This document shows positions 21,475 to 30,444 of a stretch of DNA of 32,840 nucleotides, piece after piece; within the stretch, counting starts at the first letter, position 1, and every line of letters starts with the position of its first letter. The stretch is from Myxococcota bacterium (lineage in GTDB: Bacteria; Myxococcota_A; Polyangia; Polyangiales; Polyangiaceae). The DNA lies in contig JAKLDZ010000012.1 of the NCBI GenBank assembly GCA_022703255.1, positions 1 to 32,840 on the forward strand, given 5' to 3'. The notes beneath the pieces are model-generated. The model searched no databases, was not told the DNA's origin, and saw only the letters and a program-made list of their open reading frames with translations. Made by a program: the position numbers and the translations under genes.

Positions 21475-22498
21475 TGCGACCGGACCGCGGCGCTGCTGCC
21501 TGATCCAGCACCCGTCGCAGGGGCAGCATGAACAACCTGTCGATGGCGACACGCGCATGGCTCGGCGGCGCCGGACCGAGCCTGCCGCTCGCCAGACGCG
21601 CGTCTCGAACCAGCGAGGGATCGTCCCGCGCCACGGGTTCGGCCAGCGCGTCGTGCAGCGAGGTGCGCTCGTCGCCTCGCACGAGCGACACGAACGCGAT
21701 CTCGTCGTGGGCCTGTCGCAACCACGTGGCCTCGAAACAGGTGTCCACGGGCCCCGCGTGCTCGCGGAATCGCGAGACACGCCACTCGAAAGGCTCGGAG
21801 AGGTCGAAGGTTCGCGGCCCCGCGCGCACCGTGCTCCCCTCCACCACGATCTGCTCGCCGCGCGCATCCGTCAGGTAGCAGCGCTGCAGGGCGCCGGGAT
21901 GCGCACGACGGATCACGTCGATCAGCTTCCACAACGCTCGTGCCTCGAGCTCGAGGGACTCTCCGTCGGGAAGGATGCACGCGAGAAGCAGGTCCTCGGT
22001 GGGCAGGGAGACGGCATGATGCAACAGGGGCGCGTGCGCTCGTGACACCGAGCCGCTCTCCGCGCCGACACACACGGTCCGGTGCGGAGAGGTGAAGGCG
22101 ACGACCACGCGGTCCCGTCGCGCCGAGGTGAGCAGCGTGACGCCAAACGCCGACGAGAAGGAAACGAGCTGCCGCGCGTCGCGATCCCGCACCATCGACA
22201 GACCGCTCGCGTCGACCACGAGCCCGGAGCCGGAACGGGAGCGACCGCGCCCGCGACGTCGCATCAGCACGGCGGCCACGGTGGTTGCGGCGATGACGAA
22301 GACGAGACTGAGAGCACCGATCAGGGCGAGAGGCTCTCGGATGACGAAGGGAAGGGCGACGCCGACGGTGAGGGAGAAGCTGGCGACGAGGACCACGGAG
22401 GGGAGGCGCAAGGCGGGTCCCTGAAGGGATGCGGCGGGACGGGGCAGCAGGGAGAACCTGGCTGCCTGGGCTGCGCTGGCACGCGGAGGGGTCGACAC
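21461..22498 (-). CDS. Two-pass membrane protein of unknown function
   Basis: 345 residues from GTG at 22498, which has GAGGAGG 8 nt upstream and TACACT 20 nt upstream (minus strand, 22519-22524). Two transmembrane helices (about 34-52 and 56-79) are followed by a very basic stretch ('RRRGRGRSR'), which places the large C-terminal part in the cytoplasm. That part (about 95-345) is beta-rich, with a PH-like series of strands ('GLVVDASGLSMVRD', 'RVVVAFTSPHRTVCVG', 'IVVEGSTVRAGPRTFDL'). I do not recognise a family. The stop overlaps the 3' end of the MshEN gene by 14 nt. It is divergent from xseA. Confidence 0.75.
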   Translation of the reverse strand: MSTPPRASAAQAARFSLLPRPAASLQGPALRLPSVVLVASFSLTVGVALPFVIREPLALIGALSLVFVIAATTVAAVLMRRRGRGRSRSGSGLVVDASGLSMVRDRDARQLVSFSSAFGVTLLTSARRDRVVVAFTSPHRTVCVGAESGSVSRAHAPLLHHAVSLPTEDLLLACILPDGESLELEARALWKLIDVIRRAHPGALQRCYLTDARGEQIVVEGSTVRAGPRTFDLSEPFEWRVSRFREHAGPVDTCFEATWLRQAHDEIAFVSLVRGDERTSLHDALAEPVARDDPSLVRDARLASGRLGPAPPSHARVAIDRLFMLPLRRVLDQAAAPRSGRISDA

Positions 22499-22618
22499 TG
22501 CCCTTGCCTCCTCACCCCAGTGTAGCGCGCGACGCCCCCAACGTCCGCGTCGTCGCGCGTGGGCCGGTTCCCTACCCCCCCCTGCCCTCTGGCGAGCGCG
22601 ACTGCGCGAGTGTAGAGC

Positions 22619-24013
22619 ATGCCCATGGAAAGCACCGCCTCGGAATCCGAGCGCGAGCCCCTGTCCGTGGCCGAGCTCGACCGCATCCTGCGCAACGCCG
22701 TCGAAGGCGCAACCGTCGGGACCTGGGTGCAGGGTGAGATCAGCAGCTTCAAACGCGCCACGAGCGGACATGCGTACTTCACGTTGAAAGACGAACGCGA
22801 GGAGGCGGTGATCGAAGCCGTGGCCTACCGCGACAGCGCAATGCGCGCCCGAACCCTGCTGGTCGAGGGGGCTCGCGTGCTGGTGCGCGGGCGCGCCACG
22901 GTGTGGGCCCCGCGGGGACGTCTGCAGCTCGTGGTCGAGTCCGTGCGCCCAGCCGGTCGCGGCGCCCTGCTCGAAGCCCTCGAAAAGCTCAAGCAACGGC
23001 TCGCGGCCGAAGGCCTCTTCGACCCCGCCCGCAAAAAACGCGTCCCCTGCTCGGCACGCTTCATCGGGGTCGTCACCAGCGCGAGCGGCGCCGTCATCCA
23101 CGACATCATCCGCGTGGCCGCGCGCCGCGGTCGCGTGCGTATCCTGCTCGCACCCGCCCAGGTCCAGGGCGACCTCGCCCCGGACTCCCTCGTCGCCGCG
23201 CTCGATCGGCTCGAAGCGGTGCGCGGCCTCGACGTCATCGTCATCGGACGGGGCGGGGGATCGTTCGAGGATCTGCTGGCCTTCCAGGATGAGCGGGTGG
23301 TTCGCAGGGTCGCAGCCTGCCGCGTGCCGATCGTGAGCGCGGTGGGGCACGAAATCGACGTGACCTTGACGGACCTGGCGGCGGATGCGCGGGCATCGAC
23401 GCCGTCGCAGGCCGCGGAGATGGTGGTCGCCGACGAGCAGGCCCAGCAGCAGCAGCTCGACCAGTACCGGGGACGGCTTGCGCGTGTGATGCGCGCCCGG
23501 ATTGCGGAGGATCGGGGCGCGCTGGATCGGTTGGTGCTCGGTTTGGGGGACGGTCGGAGGTTGGTGGCGGATCGCCAGCAGCGGCTCGACGAGCTCGAAG
23601 GGCGCCTGCGGGAGGCGGCGCGGGAGTTGTTGCGACGGCACCGGAGCGGATTGGACCGGTGGGAGAGACGCCTGGTGGCGCGTCATCCCCGGGCGGTGCT
23701 CGAGCATGCGCGGGGGGATCTGGGTTCGCTGCGGGTGGGGCTGCAGGCGGCGATGCGGGCGGACCTGGAGCGACGCAAGGCGTTGGTTGGGGATCGGCTG
23801 GGAAAGTTGGGCGTGCTGTCGCCGTTGGCAGTGCTGGGGCGGGGCTACGCGATTGTGACCGGGGCGGACGGGCGAGCGCTTCGTGACGCGGCCGATGCCC
23901 GGGAGGGGGACCGGGTCGGGGTGCGGCTGAGTCGGGGGAGGCTGCTGGCGGAGGTGGTGGAGCGTCAGGAGGGGTGCGGAAACGCGACGCTTCAGGGGGA
24001 TGGGGGGAGTTGA
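22619..24013 (+). CDS. xseA: Exodeoxyribonuclease VII large subunit
   Basis: 464 residues. An N-terminal OB-fold ('TWVQGEISSFKRATSGHAYF') is followed by the catalytic domain with 'GVVTSASGAVIHDI', 'IGRGGGSFEDLLAFQDE', 'VSAVGHEIDVTLTDLAADAR' and 'ASTPSQAAE', all diagnostic of XseA. A long Arg/Leu/Glu-rich helical region completes it. With XseB it degrades single-stranded DNA to oligonucleotides in repair. No xseB-like small gene is adjacent. ATGs at 22619 and 22625 are both possible starts. The codons of the 3' third change from C-ending to G-ending third positions, a change in style without loss of the family pattern. A hairpin 64 nt downstream may end the transcript. Confidence 0.93.
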   Translation: MPMESTASESEREPLSVAELDRILRNAVEGATVGTWVQGEISSFKRATSGHAYFTLKDEREEAVIEAVAYRDSAMRARTLLVEGARVLVRGRATVWAPRGRLQLVVESVRPAGRGALLEALEKLKQRLAAEGLFDPARKKRVPCSARFIGVVTSASGAVIHDIIRVAARRGRVRILLAPAQVQGDLAPDSLVAALDRLEAVRGLDVIVIGRGGGSFEDLLAFQDERVVRRVAACRVPIVSAVGHEIDVTLTDLAADARASTPSQAAEMVVADEQAQQQQLDQYRGRLARVMRARIAEDRGALDRLVLGLGDGRRLVADRQQRLDELEGRLREAARELLRRHRSGLDRWERRLVARHPRAVLEHARGDLGSLRVGLQAAMRADLERRKALVGDRLGKLGVLSPLAVLGRGYAIVTGADGRALRDAADAREGDRVGVRLSRGRLLAEVVERQEGCGNATLQGDGGS

Positions 24014-24076
24014 CGACAAAAGGCGAGGGAACGCCCCCTGCCGGCGGGGAGACGTGCTAAGGGCGAAGGCCCGACT

Positions 24077-24091
24077 CCGACGCAGTGTCGG
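24077..24091 (+). terminator. Hairpin downstream of xseA
   Basis: CCGAC-GCAGT-GTCGG forms a perfect 5-bp stem with a 5-nt loop, 64 nt after the xseA stop. A second CCGAC copy (24071-24075) gives an alternative pairing. Only two T residues follow, so intrinsic termination would be weak. Confidence 0.3.
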
Positions 24092-24192
24092 GTTGGGAGG
24101 TCCAGGGCACATCCGGCATCCAACGAGGGCTGCCGCGTTGCATGCACTCACTTGATCGGGAAGGGCGATACTGCGGATGTGGAGCAGGGGCG

Positions 24193-26163
24193 ATGAGTGA
24201 TTTCGTTTGGCCCGCCGTGCGGGTCGACGGTGACCTCGAGCGTGCTCGCCTCGAATGGGTTCACGCCAACGGCGCCGGCGCCTACGCATCATCGACCGTC
24301 GCCCGCTTGCACACTCGTCGGTATCACGGCCTGCTGGTTGCCGCGCTCGATCCTCCTCGCAAGCGTCATGTCGTGGTGTCGCATGTGGACGCGACGGTGC
24401 GGTCCGACGGTGTGGTGTCCACGCTCGCGACGCACCAGTTCCCGGGGGTGCCGCCCACCAGTGGTTTCCGCCTGCTGACGCACTTCGCGATGGATCCGTT
24501 GCCGCGCTGGACCTTCCGCGTCGCCGGCGGCGAGATCGAAAACACGATCGCCCTGGCCCGTGGGGCCAATGCCGTCGTCACCCGCTACACCTGGAACGGC
24601 CCCAAACCGATCTCCCTCGAGCTGCGACCGCTGCTTGCAATGCGCTCCTTCCACGAGCTGGTGCACGAGCACGGCGCCATGGTCCAGCGCGTCGAAATGC
24701 GGCAGAACGAAGTCTCCGTGAAACCGGTGCCGGCTCTGCCTCGCGTGGTCTTTCGTCACCGCGGCATCTTCGTCGGCTCACCCGACTGGTGGCGCCTGTT
24801 CGAATACCTCGCCGAGCAGACGCGCGGCCTCGACTTCCAGGAGGACTTGTGGACGCCGGGCGTGTTCCGTCACGACATGCAGCCCGGCCAGTCGGTCCAC
24901 CTCGTGTGCGCCGTGGATCAGCCGCCGGAACGCAGCCCCGAGGAGGTCATGCAGGAGAGCGCCGACTGGCTTCGCTCCTGCGATCCCGGCCCCGACCGGC
25001 CTTGGTGTGTGCGTTCCCTGATGGTTGCGGCCGACGCGTTCCGCGCCGACCTCGCTCCGGTGCCGGGCATCGTCGCGGGCTACCCCTGGTTCGGCGTCTG
25101 GGGACGTCACGCCCTGGTCGCGCTCCCGGGGCTGTACCTGACGACGGGGAAGGTCGAGCAGGCCAGGCAGGTAGTCGCGGGGCTGATCCGTCACATCCGC
25201 GACGGTCTCGTGCCGAACCGACTCCCCGATGACGGGTCGCCGGCGGAGTACCACGCGGTGGACGCCACGCTGCTGCTGTTCGACACGGCGCGACGGCTGG
25301 CGGAGGCGAACGGGAGTGCGGAGCCTTTCTTGACCTCCACGCTGCTTCCTGCGCTCGCGGGGGTGTTCTCGGCGCTCATGGCGGGCACGCGAGACGGCAT
25401 CCGTGTGACCGAGGAGGGCCTGCTCGCTGCGGGCGAGTTGGGGACGTCGTTGACGTGGATGGACGCGCGGGTCGGAGGGACGGCGGTCACCTCGCGCAGC
25501 GGATTGCCGATCGAGGTGCAGGGTCTGTGGACCCGGGCCTGCTCTTGCCTCGCGTGGCTCGCTGAGCTGGGCGGTGACCTGCAGCTCGCATCCCAGGCAC
25601 GCGAAGCGTGCGATCGCGCGCGCGCGTCGTTTCGGACTCGCTTCTGGTGCGATCGGACCGGCTACCCGTACGACGTCGTCTCCGTGGAGTCGTCCGGAGA
25701 GGCGGCGTGGGCCGACGCGACGGTGCGCCCGAACGCGCTGCTGGCGCTCGCCGCGGATCCGGAGCTGTTCACGCTCGAGCAGGCGCGGACGGTGCTCGAG
25801 CGGGTGGAGCGGGAGCTGCTGACGACCGCGGGGATCCGCACGGTGTCGCCGCATGATCCGGCGTATCGGGGGCGGTACGCGGGCAACCTGGTGGATCGCG
25901 ATGCTGCCTATCACCAGGGCACGGCGTGGCCGTACCTGGTGGGTGCCTATGCGCAGGCGGTGCGTCGCGCGTGGCCCGACGACGCCAACCGCCTCAGCGC
26001 GGTCCGTGCGCTGGTGGAAGGCGCGCTCGGGAACATCCTGGCTCTCGGCCAGGTCCCCGAGGTCGCCGACGGCGACGCGCCGCACCGTCCCAACGGATGC
26101 GTGGCGCACGCTGCGAGCGTGGGCGAGCTGCTGCGCGCCCTGGTCGAGGACCTGCGTCTCTGA
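24193..26163 (+). CDS. Glycogen-debranching-type amylo-alpha-1,6-glucosidase
   Basis: 656 residues. The N-terminal half matches the bacterial/archaeal debranching N-domain ('EWVHANGAGAYASSTVARLH', then 'RRYHGLLVAAL'). The C-terminal half is an (alpha/alpha)6 glucosidase with 'GYPWFGVWGRHALVALPGL' (about 296-314), 'LVPNRLPDDG', 'SLTWMDARVGG' (Asp424), 'YHQGTAWPYLVGAY' and 'VPEVADGDAPHRPNGCVAHA'. It would remove alpha-1,6 branches of glycogen. The common 'WFGDWGRD' reads WFGVWGRH here, replacing two acidic residues. TWMD and the PE-DGD segment are kept. The ATG at 24193 follows a GA/G-rich stretch serving as Shine-Dalgarno. No other glycogen gene is in the window. Confidence 0.85.
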   Translation: MSDFVWPAVRVDGDLERARLEWVHANGAGAYASSTVARLHTRRYHGLLVAALDPPRKRHVVVSHVDATVRSDGVVSTLATHQFPGVPPTSGFRLLTHFAMDPLPRWTFRVAGGEIENTIALARGANAVVTRYTWNGPKPISLELRPLLAMRSFHELVHEHGAMVQRVEMRQNEVSVKPVPALPRVVFRHRGIFVGSPDWWRLFEYLAEQTRGLDFQEDLWTPGVFRHDMQPGQSVHLVCAVDQPPERSPEEVMQESADWLRSCDPGPDRPWCVRSLMVAADAFRADLAPVPGIVAGYPWFGVWGRHALVALPGLYLTTGKVEQARQVVAGLIRHIRDGLVPNRLPDDGSPAEYHAVDATLLLFDTARRLAEANGSAEPFLTSTLLPALAGVFSALMAGTRDGIRVTEEGLLAAGELGTSLTWMDARVGGTAVTSRSGLPIEVQGLWTRACSCLAWLAELGGDLQLASQAREACDRARASFRTRFWCDRTGYPYDVVSVESSGEAAWADATVRPNALLALAADPELFTLEQARTVLERVERELLTTAGIRTVSPHDPAYRGRYAGNLVDRDAAYHQGTAWPYLVGAYAQAVRRAWPDDANRLSAVRALVEGALGNILALGQVPEVADGDAPHRPNGCVAHAASVGELLRALVEDLRL

Positions 26164-26197
26164 GCTGCGAGCGAACCGCGCCCCCTCCGCGCGTGGG

Positions 26198-26665
26198 TCA
26201 GGTGCGCACGCGCCAGTTGCCCACGAAGGTTCGGCCCGTGTCGTCGCACGTGGGATCGGTTACGACGAGCTCGGGACGTCCGTTTCTGCAGTACACGATG
26301 GTGTTCTGGCGGAACACGCGGCCGAAGGAAATGGCCTCGTCGCGATCCATGCTGTGCACGAGCCAGGCGGGCTCGCGCCACACGCCTTCCGGCTCGTCTT
26401 CATAGCCGACCGCATGCTCCACGCGATACACGCCGAGGATGAGCAGATCCCGCAGCACCTGGTGCCGGGCGTCGTTGACCCGTTTGGGCAGCAGCATCGA
26501 TCGCGGGTTGTAGGCCGTGAGAATGGCGAACGGACGCTGCAACAGTTCGGGCAGCATGCTCGGATCGGTCGCGATGTCGCCGTCGAGCGACACGCGCAAA
26601 AGCCCCGCGTTGGTGGGCAGCTCGTAGATGGTCGACAGATAGGATCGGAGCAGGTTCTGGTCCAT
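26198..26665 (-). CDS. DUF3293-family protein
   Basis: 155 residues. The family pattern is seen in 'PFAILTAYNPRSMLLPKRVN', 'DLLILGVYRVEHAVGYEDEP', 'WREPAWLVHSMDRDEAISF' and 'FGRVFRQNTIVYC'. DUF3293 proteins are small soluble proteins of unknown role. The gene is convergent with the debranching gene (34 nt between stops) and divergent from the methylase gene (123 nt between starts). No Shine-Dalgarno is seen at the ATG. Nothing in the sequence ties it firmly to the methylase/nuclease pair. Confidence 0.75.
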   Translation of the reverse strand: MDQNLLRSYLSTIYELPTNAGLLRVSLDGDIATDPSMLPELLQRPFAILTAYNPRSMLLPKRVNDARHQVLRDLLILGVYRVEHAVGYEDEPEGVWREPAWLVHSMDRDEAISFGRVFRQNTIVYCRNGRPELVVTDPTCDDTGRTFVGNWRVRT

Positions 26666-26788
26666 GGAGGGCGCACAGCATCCCCCGAGGCGAGGCCGGG
26701 ATCAACCCGCCCCTTGACGCGCTCGTTGGGCGGTGGCCAGTTGTGCGTTCCCGTGGTGTCCAGATCCAAGGTCAGCCCAGAGGTCGCT

Positions 26789-27589
26789 GTGGAGCCGCGC
26801 CCCTTTCTCAAGTGGGTCGGCGGCAAACGTCAGCTCGTCGAAACCCTGCTCGACCACGTGCCCGGGCTCGGCAAGCACACCTACCACGAGCCCTTCGTCG
26901 GCGGCGGCGCGCTGTTCTTCGCCCTGCGCCCCGCCAAGGCCGTCTTGTCCGACGACAACGCGCGTCTGGTGCGGACCTACGTGGGCGTGCGCGACCATGT
27001 CGACGCCGTGGTGAAGCTGCTGCGCAGCTACCCTCACGATCCGGCGTTCTTCCAGAAGATGCGCGAGCGCGACATCGACTCGGCGGACGACGCGCACGTG
27101 GCGGCGTGGATGATCTATCTGAACAAGACGGGCTATAACGGCCTGTACCGGGTCAACAGCCGCAACGTGTTCAACGTGCCGTTCGGACGCTACGCGAACC
27201 CGACGATCTGCGACGAGCCGAACCTGCGGGCGTGCTCGGCGGCGCTGCAGGGGGTGGAGATCCTGCGCGACGACTTCACGAGCGTGCTCGAGCGCGCGCA
27301 CAAGGGGGACTTCGTGTACTTCGATCCGCCCTACGTGCCGCTGTCCGCGACCTCGTACTTCACGGGCTACACGGCCGACGGCTTCGGTCCCGAGCGTCAG
27401 GTGCACCTGCGCGACGTCGCCCTGAAGCTCAAGGGCAAGGGCGTCCACGTGCTGCTGTCGAACTCCTCGGCGGGCTTCGTGCGCGAGATCTACTCCCAGG
27501 GCTTCGAGCTCGAAGAGGTGCACGCGGCCCGCAACGTCAACTGCCGGGGCGACGGGCGCGGAAGAATCCTCGAGCTCGTGATGTGGTGA
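26789..27589 (+). CDS. Dam-type DNA adenine-N6 methyltransferase
   Basis: 266 residues from GTG at 26789 (AGAGG 5 nt upstream); GTG at 26753 or 26756 would add 11-12 residues. It has the D12 class (alpha group) layout: SAM motif 'FLKWVGGKRQLV' plus 'EPFVGGGALFF', the middle 'LNKTGYNGLYRVNSRNVFNV', and catalytic 'VYFDPPYVPLS' (DPPY 179-182). Enzymes with this layout usually methylate A in GATC, though the target must be tested. Length is close to E. coli Dam (278). Four nt after its stop begins a small PD-(D/E)XK nuclease gene, so it is more likely the modification half of a restriction system than a housekeeping Dam. A TTGACG box (26714-26719) lies upstream, without a good -10. Confidence 0.88.
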   Translation: MEPRPFLKWVGGKRQLVETLLDHVPGLGKHTYHEPFVGGGALFFALRPAKAVLSDDNARLVRTYVGVRDHVDAVVKLLRSYPHDPAFFQKMRERDIDSADDAHVAAWMIYLNKTGYNGLYRVNSRNVFNVPFGRYANPTICDEPNLRACSAALQGVEILRDDFTSVLERAHKGDFVYFDPPYVPLSATSYFTGYTADGFGPERQVHLRDVALKLKGKGVHVLLSNSSAGFVREIYSQGFELEEVHAARNVNCRGDGRGRILELVMW

Positions 27590-27593
27590 GGCG

Positions 27594-27998
27594 ATGGCGG
27601 GCAGGGCTGCTGCGGTCGCGTCCGGAGACGCGCTGGTCAAGGATGTCGCGGCCCTCGGCCGCTCCCTCGGGCTGCTCGCCCGCGAGCAGTTCCGCGCAGG
27701 CCGCAGAATCTGGGGTGCAGAACGTCGCATCGACGTCATCCTCACCGACCCGGTCTCGCGCAAGCGCCTCGGCGTCGAGTGCAAGTACCAGGGAACCGCC
27801 GGCAGCGCCGAGGAGAAGATCCCCACCACGCTGCAGGACATCGCGGCGTGGCCGATCCCGGGCATCGTGGTGTTCGCCGGCGACGGCTTCAGCCCGAACA
27901 TGAGGTCGTTCCTCATCGGCTCGGGCAAGGCGGTGCAGCTCGAGGACCTCGAGCCCTGGCTGCGCCTGTTCTTCGGAATGGATCTCGACGGAGCTTGA
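27594..27998 (+). CDS. Compact PD-(D/E)XK nuclease-fold protein paired with the methylase
   Basis: 134 residues. A nuclease core is visible: helix 'LLAREQFRAG' with Glu31, then 'RRIDVILTDP' (Asp47), then 'LGVECKYQG' giving the E-x-K pair Glu62/Lys64. A strand-helix region follows ('PIPGIVVFAGDGF'). The order Glu...Asp...ExK fits the Mg-dependent PD-(D/E)XK fold of restriction enzymes. It starts 4 nt after the methylase stop, preceded by GAGG, so the two are co-translated. It is far smaller than DpnII/MboI-type enzymes and has no separate DNA-recognition domain, so it may act as a dimer, borrow specificity from a partner, or be a repair/Vsr-like nuclease. No conserved residue appears lost. Confidence 0.75.
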   Translation: MAGRAAAVASGDALVKDVAALGRSLGLLAREQFRAGRRIWGAERRIDVILTDPVSRKRLGVECKYQGTAGSAEEKIPTTLQDIAAWPIPGIVVFAGDGFSPNMRSFLIGSGKAVQLEDLEPWLRLFFGMDLDGA

Positions 27999-28023
27999 GC
28001 ACGCGCCGGTGTATGCTCGCGCC

Positions 28024-28275
28024 ATGACCGTTCGGCTGCGACCTCTCGCCAGCGTGATCGCGCTCCTCGCAATCGGATGCGGGGGCGCGTCCGATCAGGC
28101 CGCTCGCGCCCGACACGCGCGGGAGTTCGATTGTTCGTCCCACGATGTGTCCGTCACCCCCCAGGGCGATCTGTGGAGCGCCAAGGGCTGCGGACACGAA
28201 GCCACCTACGAGTGCACCCGGGATGCGATGGAGACGCGCTGCGTGATGGTGACCAAGGACGGCAAGGAGCGCTGA
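28024..28275 (+). CDS. Small Cys-rich lipoprotein
   Basis: 83 residues. The signal peptide 'VRLRPLASVIALLAIGC' carries the lipobox AIGC. The mature part has 'FDCSSHDVSVTPQG', 'AKGCGHEATYEC' and 'TRCVMV', a pattern of paired cysteines that recurs in small lipoproteins of Myxococcota (from memory). The role is unknown. The ATG at 28024 was chosen because it gives a normal signal peptide. TATGCT ends 6 nt before it and there is no Shine-Dalgarno, which suggests a leaderless transcript. It follows the nuclease gene by 25 nt. Confidence 0.7.
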   Translation: MTVRLRPLASVIALLAIGCGGASDQAARARHAREFDCSSHDVSVTPQGDLWSAKGCGHEATYECTRDAMETRCVMVTKDGKER

Positions 28276-28301
28276 CCGCGCGGCGTCGGCTCGAAGCGCA
28301 C

Positions 28302-28337
28302 CAAAGAGAAACGGCGGCATGCCATCGCACACCGCCG
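28302..28337 (-). terminator. Intrinsic terminator of the RRM gene
   Basis: On the minus strand CGGCGG pairs with CCGCCG around a 14-nt loop that can itself pair (TGC/GCA). It is followed directly by TTTCTCTTT, and the stem begins 42 nt after the stop at 28380. This is the clearest rho-independent terminator in the window. Confidence 0.65.
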
Positions 28338-28379
28338 CTCCTGTCGGGGCGCGACTCACGCGCCCGTGTCGCCGATCGA

Positions 28380-28808
<429 letters not shown>

Positions 28809-29137
28809 GGCTCTCTCACCGGACGTTCGGCGCGCGTCGAACCCTTACCCACGAGGCATGACGGCGCGCCGGGGCGCCCCCTCGAAGACCGTCCCACCGA
28901 TGGGATCAGTCATCCACCGATCGCGAACGTCGAGCGAGTCCCTGCCGGCAACTGCAACGAGCGGCTCTTGGGCCGAATCGAGCTTGACTAGGGATCGGAT
29001 CAAACGAGGCTCCTGCGGATAGCGTCAGCAACATGACCTGATCCGTGAGGAAACGCAAGCAAGACGATGCGCTCGCCCGACCCATGCCCGGGCCTGCACC
29101 CGACCCTGTTCATCGGAGCAGTCCCGGCGGAGGCCAG
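28809..29137. other. Intergenic stretch between SUMF1-protein and RRM genes
   Basis: Both flanking genes are on the minus strand, so this is the region after the SUMF1 gene and before the RRM gene. It contains an imperfect dyad, GTTCG-N8-CGAAC (28825-28842), just upstream of the RRM Shine-Dalgarno. A plus-strand TTGACT (28984-28989) has no -10. I see no convincing gene or RNA here. Confidence 0.5.
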
Positions 29138-30292
29138 CTATCGACGGGTCTTGCGTCCCCGACGCCCTTTCGAGTGCCGGGTCGTGGAACGCTTCTCCGG
29201 CGCATCGGGCGCTTGCGTCGCGCTCCCCGGCGGCGCCGCGGGCCCTGACGACATCGCCGGTGACGGCGTGGTCCCGCGATCCTCGGTGGGACCGTCGGGC
29301 CAATCCTTCGCACACCGGAACCCGCTCATGATCAACCGGAACCGCCCGGGATGGTGCACCCGGTTCGAGCTGCGCAACCCGAACGCGTCGTAGTTGAACG
29401 CCCCCCCACGCAGCCCGTGCTCGCACTCGTCCGGAATCGGGTTCGACCCCGTGAACCCCTCCTGGTTCGCGTGCTTCAGCTCCTTGAGCGTCGCCATGAT
29501 CTCGTCACACGTCCCCACCTGCCCCTGCGCCGCCCCGGGCCGGCGATACGCATACGGATCGTACATGTCCGCCAGCCACTCCCACACGTTCCCCGCCAGG
29601 TCCTGATGCCCGTAGGGCCCGGCCCCTTTCGGGTGCGTGCCCACCTCTTCCGTGATCGACGACGCGAACACCGCGTGCTCGCGTGTCGGCTGCTCGTTGC
29701 CCCACGGGTACCTGCGCCCGTCGGACCCTCGCGCTGCCCGTTCCCACTCGGCCTCCGTGGGCAACCGCTTGCTCACCCACTTGCAGTACGCCGCCGAATC
29801 GGCCTGCGAAATGCTGCTGATCGGACGCTTCGGCGTACGAAACTTCTCGTCCTTGCCGAACTTGTTCGCCTCCGACGACCCCGGAAAGTGCTTGCGACAC
29901 ACCCCCGCGTCCACGCACTTGAAGTACGCCTCGTTCGTCACCTCGGTCTTGTCGAGCAGAAACGGCTTCAGCGTCACCGCGTGCACCGGCCATTCGTCTT
30001 TCTGCGACCCGCGCCCCTCGTACCCCATCTGGAACGTGCCCCCGGGAACCCCGAGCATGTCCTGTGGAATCACGGTCGCGCTCGGCCCCGCCTCCACCGC
30101 TGCATCCGGTTCCGGGACGCCGGCGTCGGGAGTCGCGGAAGCGCTCGACGGTGGCAGCGCAGGCGCAGCGCTCGCCGAAGCGGACGTCGTGGGCGAAGGG
30201 GCCGAAGCCTCGGGTGCGCGGGGAGTCGAGTTCGAGCAAGCCCCGGCGGCTGCGACCAGGGTGAGGATCAGCAAGGGGCGGCCAGCGACCAT
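29138..30292 (-). CDS. SUMF1/formylglycine-enzyme-fold lipoprotein
   Basis: 384 residues. The signal peptide ends at 'AAAGAC' (Cys19), a weak lipobox. A disordered Ala/Ser/Pro linker spans about 20-75. A C-type-lectin-like SUMF1 domain covers about 78-345: 'VPGGTFQMGYEG', 'TEVTNEAYFKC', 'RLPTEAEWERAARG', 'YPWGNEQPT', 'DLAGNVWEWLAD', 'GLRGGAFNYD' and 'SGFRCAKDW'. The C-terminus is basic. True formylglycine-generating enzymes have a catalytic cysteine pair near the end of the domain, which I do not see, so a structural, regulatory or other role is more likely. Such SUMF1 lipoproteins are numerous in myxobacteria, often near protein kinases; one kinase gene begins about 500 nt away. It is divergent from trxA. 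Confidence 0.85.
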   Translation of the reverse strand: MVAGRPLLILTLVAAAGACSNSTPRAPEASAPSPTTSASASAAPALPPSSASATPDAGVPEPDAAVEAGPSATVIPQDMLGVPGGTFQMGYEGRGSQKDEWPVHAVTLKPFLLDKTEVTNEAYFKCVDAGVCRKHFPGSSEANKFGKDEKFRTPKRPISSISQADSAAYCKWVSKRLPTEAEWERAARGSDGRRYPWGNEQPTREHAVFASSITEEVGTHPKGAGPYGHQDLAGNVWEWLADMYDPYAYRRPGAAQGQVGTCDEIMATLKELKHANQEGFTGSNPIPDECEHGLRGGAFNYDAFGLRSSNRVHHPGRFRLIMSGFRCAKDWPDGPTEDRGTTPSPAMSSGPAAPPGSATQAPDAPEKRSTTRHSKGRRGRKTRR

Positions 30293-30359
30293 GGCGGCAA
30301 GGTGTACGCCGCGGCCACGGCCTGGTCCAGTTTGCGGGCAGGCTCTCAGGGGTGCCGCC

Positions 30360-30388
30360 TTGACCCTGGCCCCTGCGCTTCCTAGTGT
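30360..30388 (+). promoter_or_regulatory. Sigma-70-like promoter of trxA
   Basis: TTGACC (30360-30365), 17-nt spacer, TAGTGT (30383-30388). The -35 matches consensus at five of six positions. The predicted start near 30395 leaves a leader of about 50 nt, containing GGGAG 9 nt before the trxA ATG. Confidence 0.6.
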
Positions 30389-30444
30389 ACTGCCCTTCGT
30401 CATTTCCAACGCGGCCTTGCCTCTGCCGCCGGGAGTTACGTGTC

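Noticed and set aside
22499-24292. Upstream extension of the minus-strand frame ending at 21461
   Set aside because: It would run antisense through all of xseA. The GTG at 22498 with GAGGAGG is the natural start.
27594-27998. Housekeeping Vsr-type mismatch nuclease
   Set aside because: The Vsr motif set is not seen; the Glu-Asp-ExK order fits a generic PD-(D/E)XK fold better. Kept only as an alternative.
28984-28989. TTGACT as a plus-strand -35 box
   Set aside because: No -10 hexamer at 16-19 nt and no plus-strand gene downstream.
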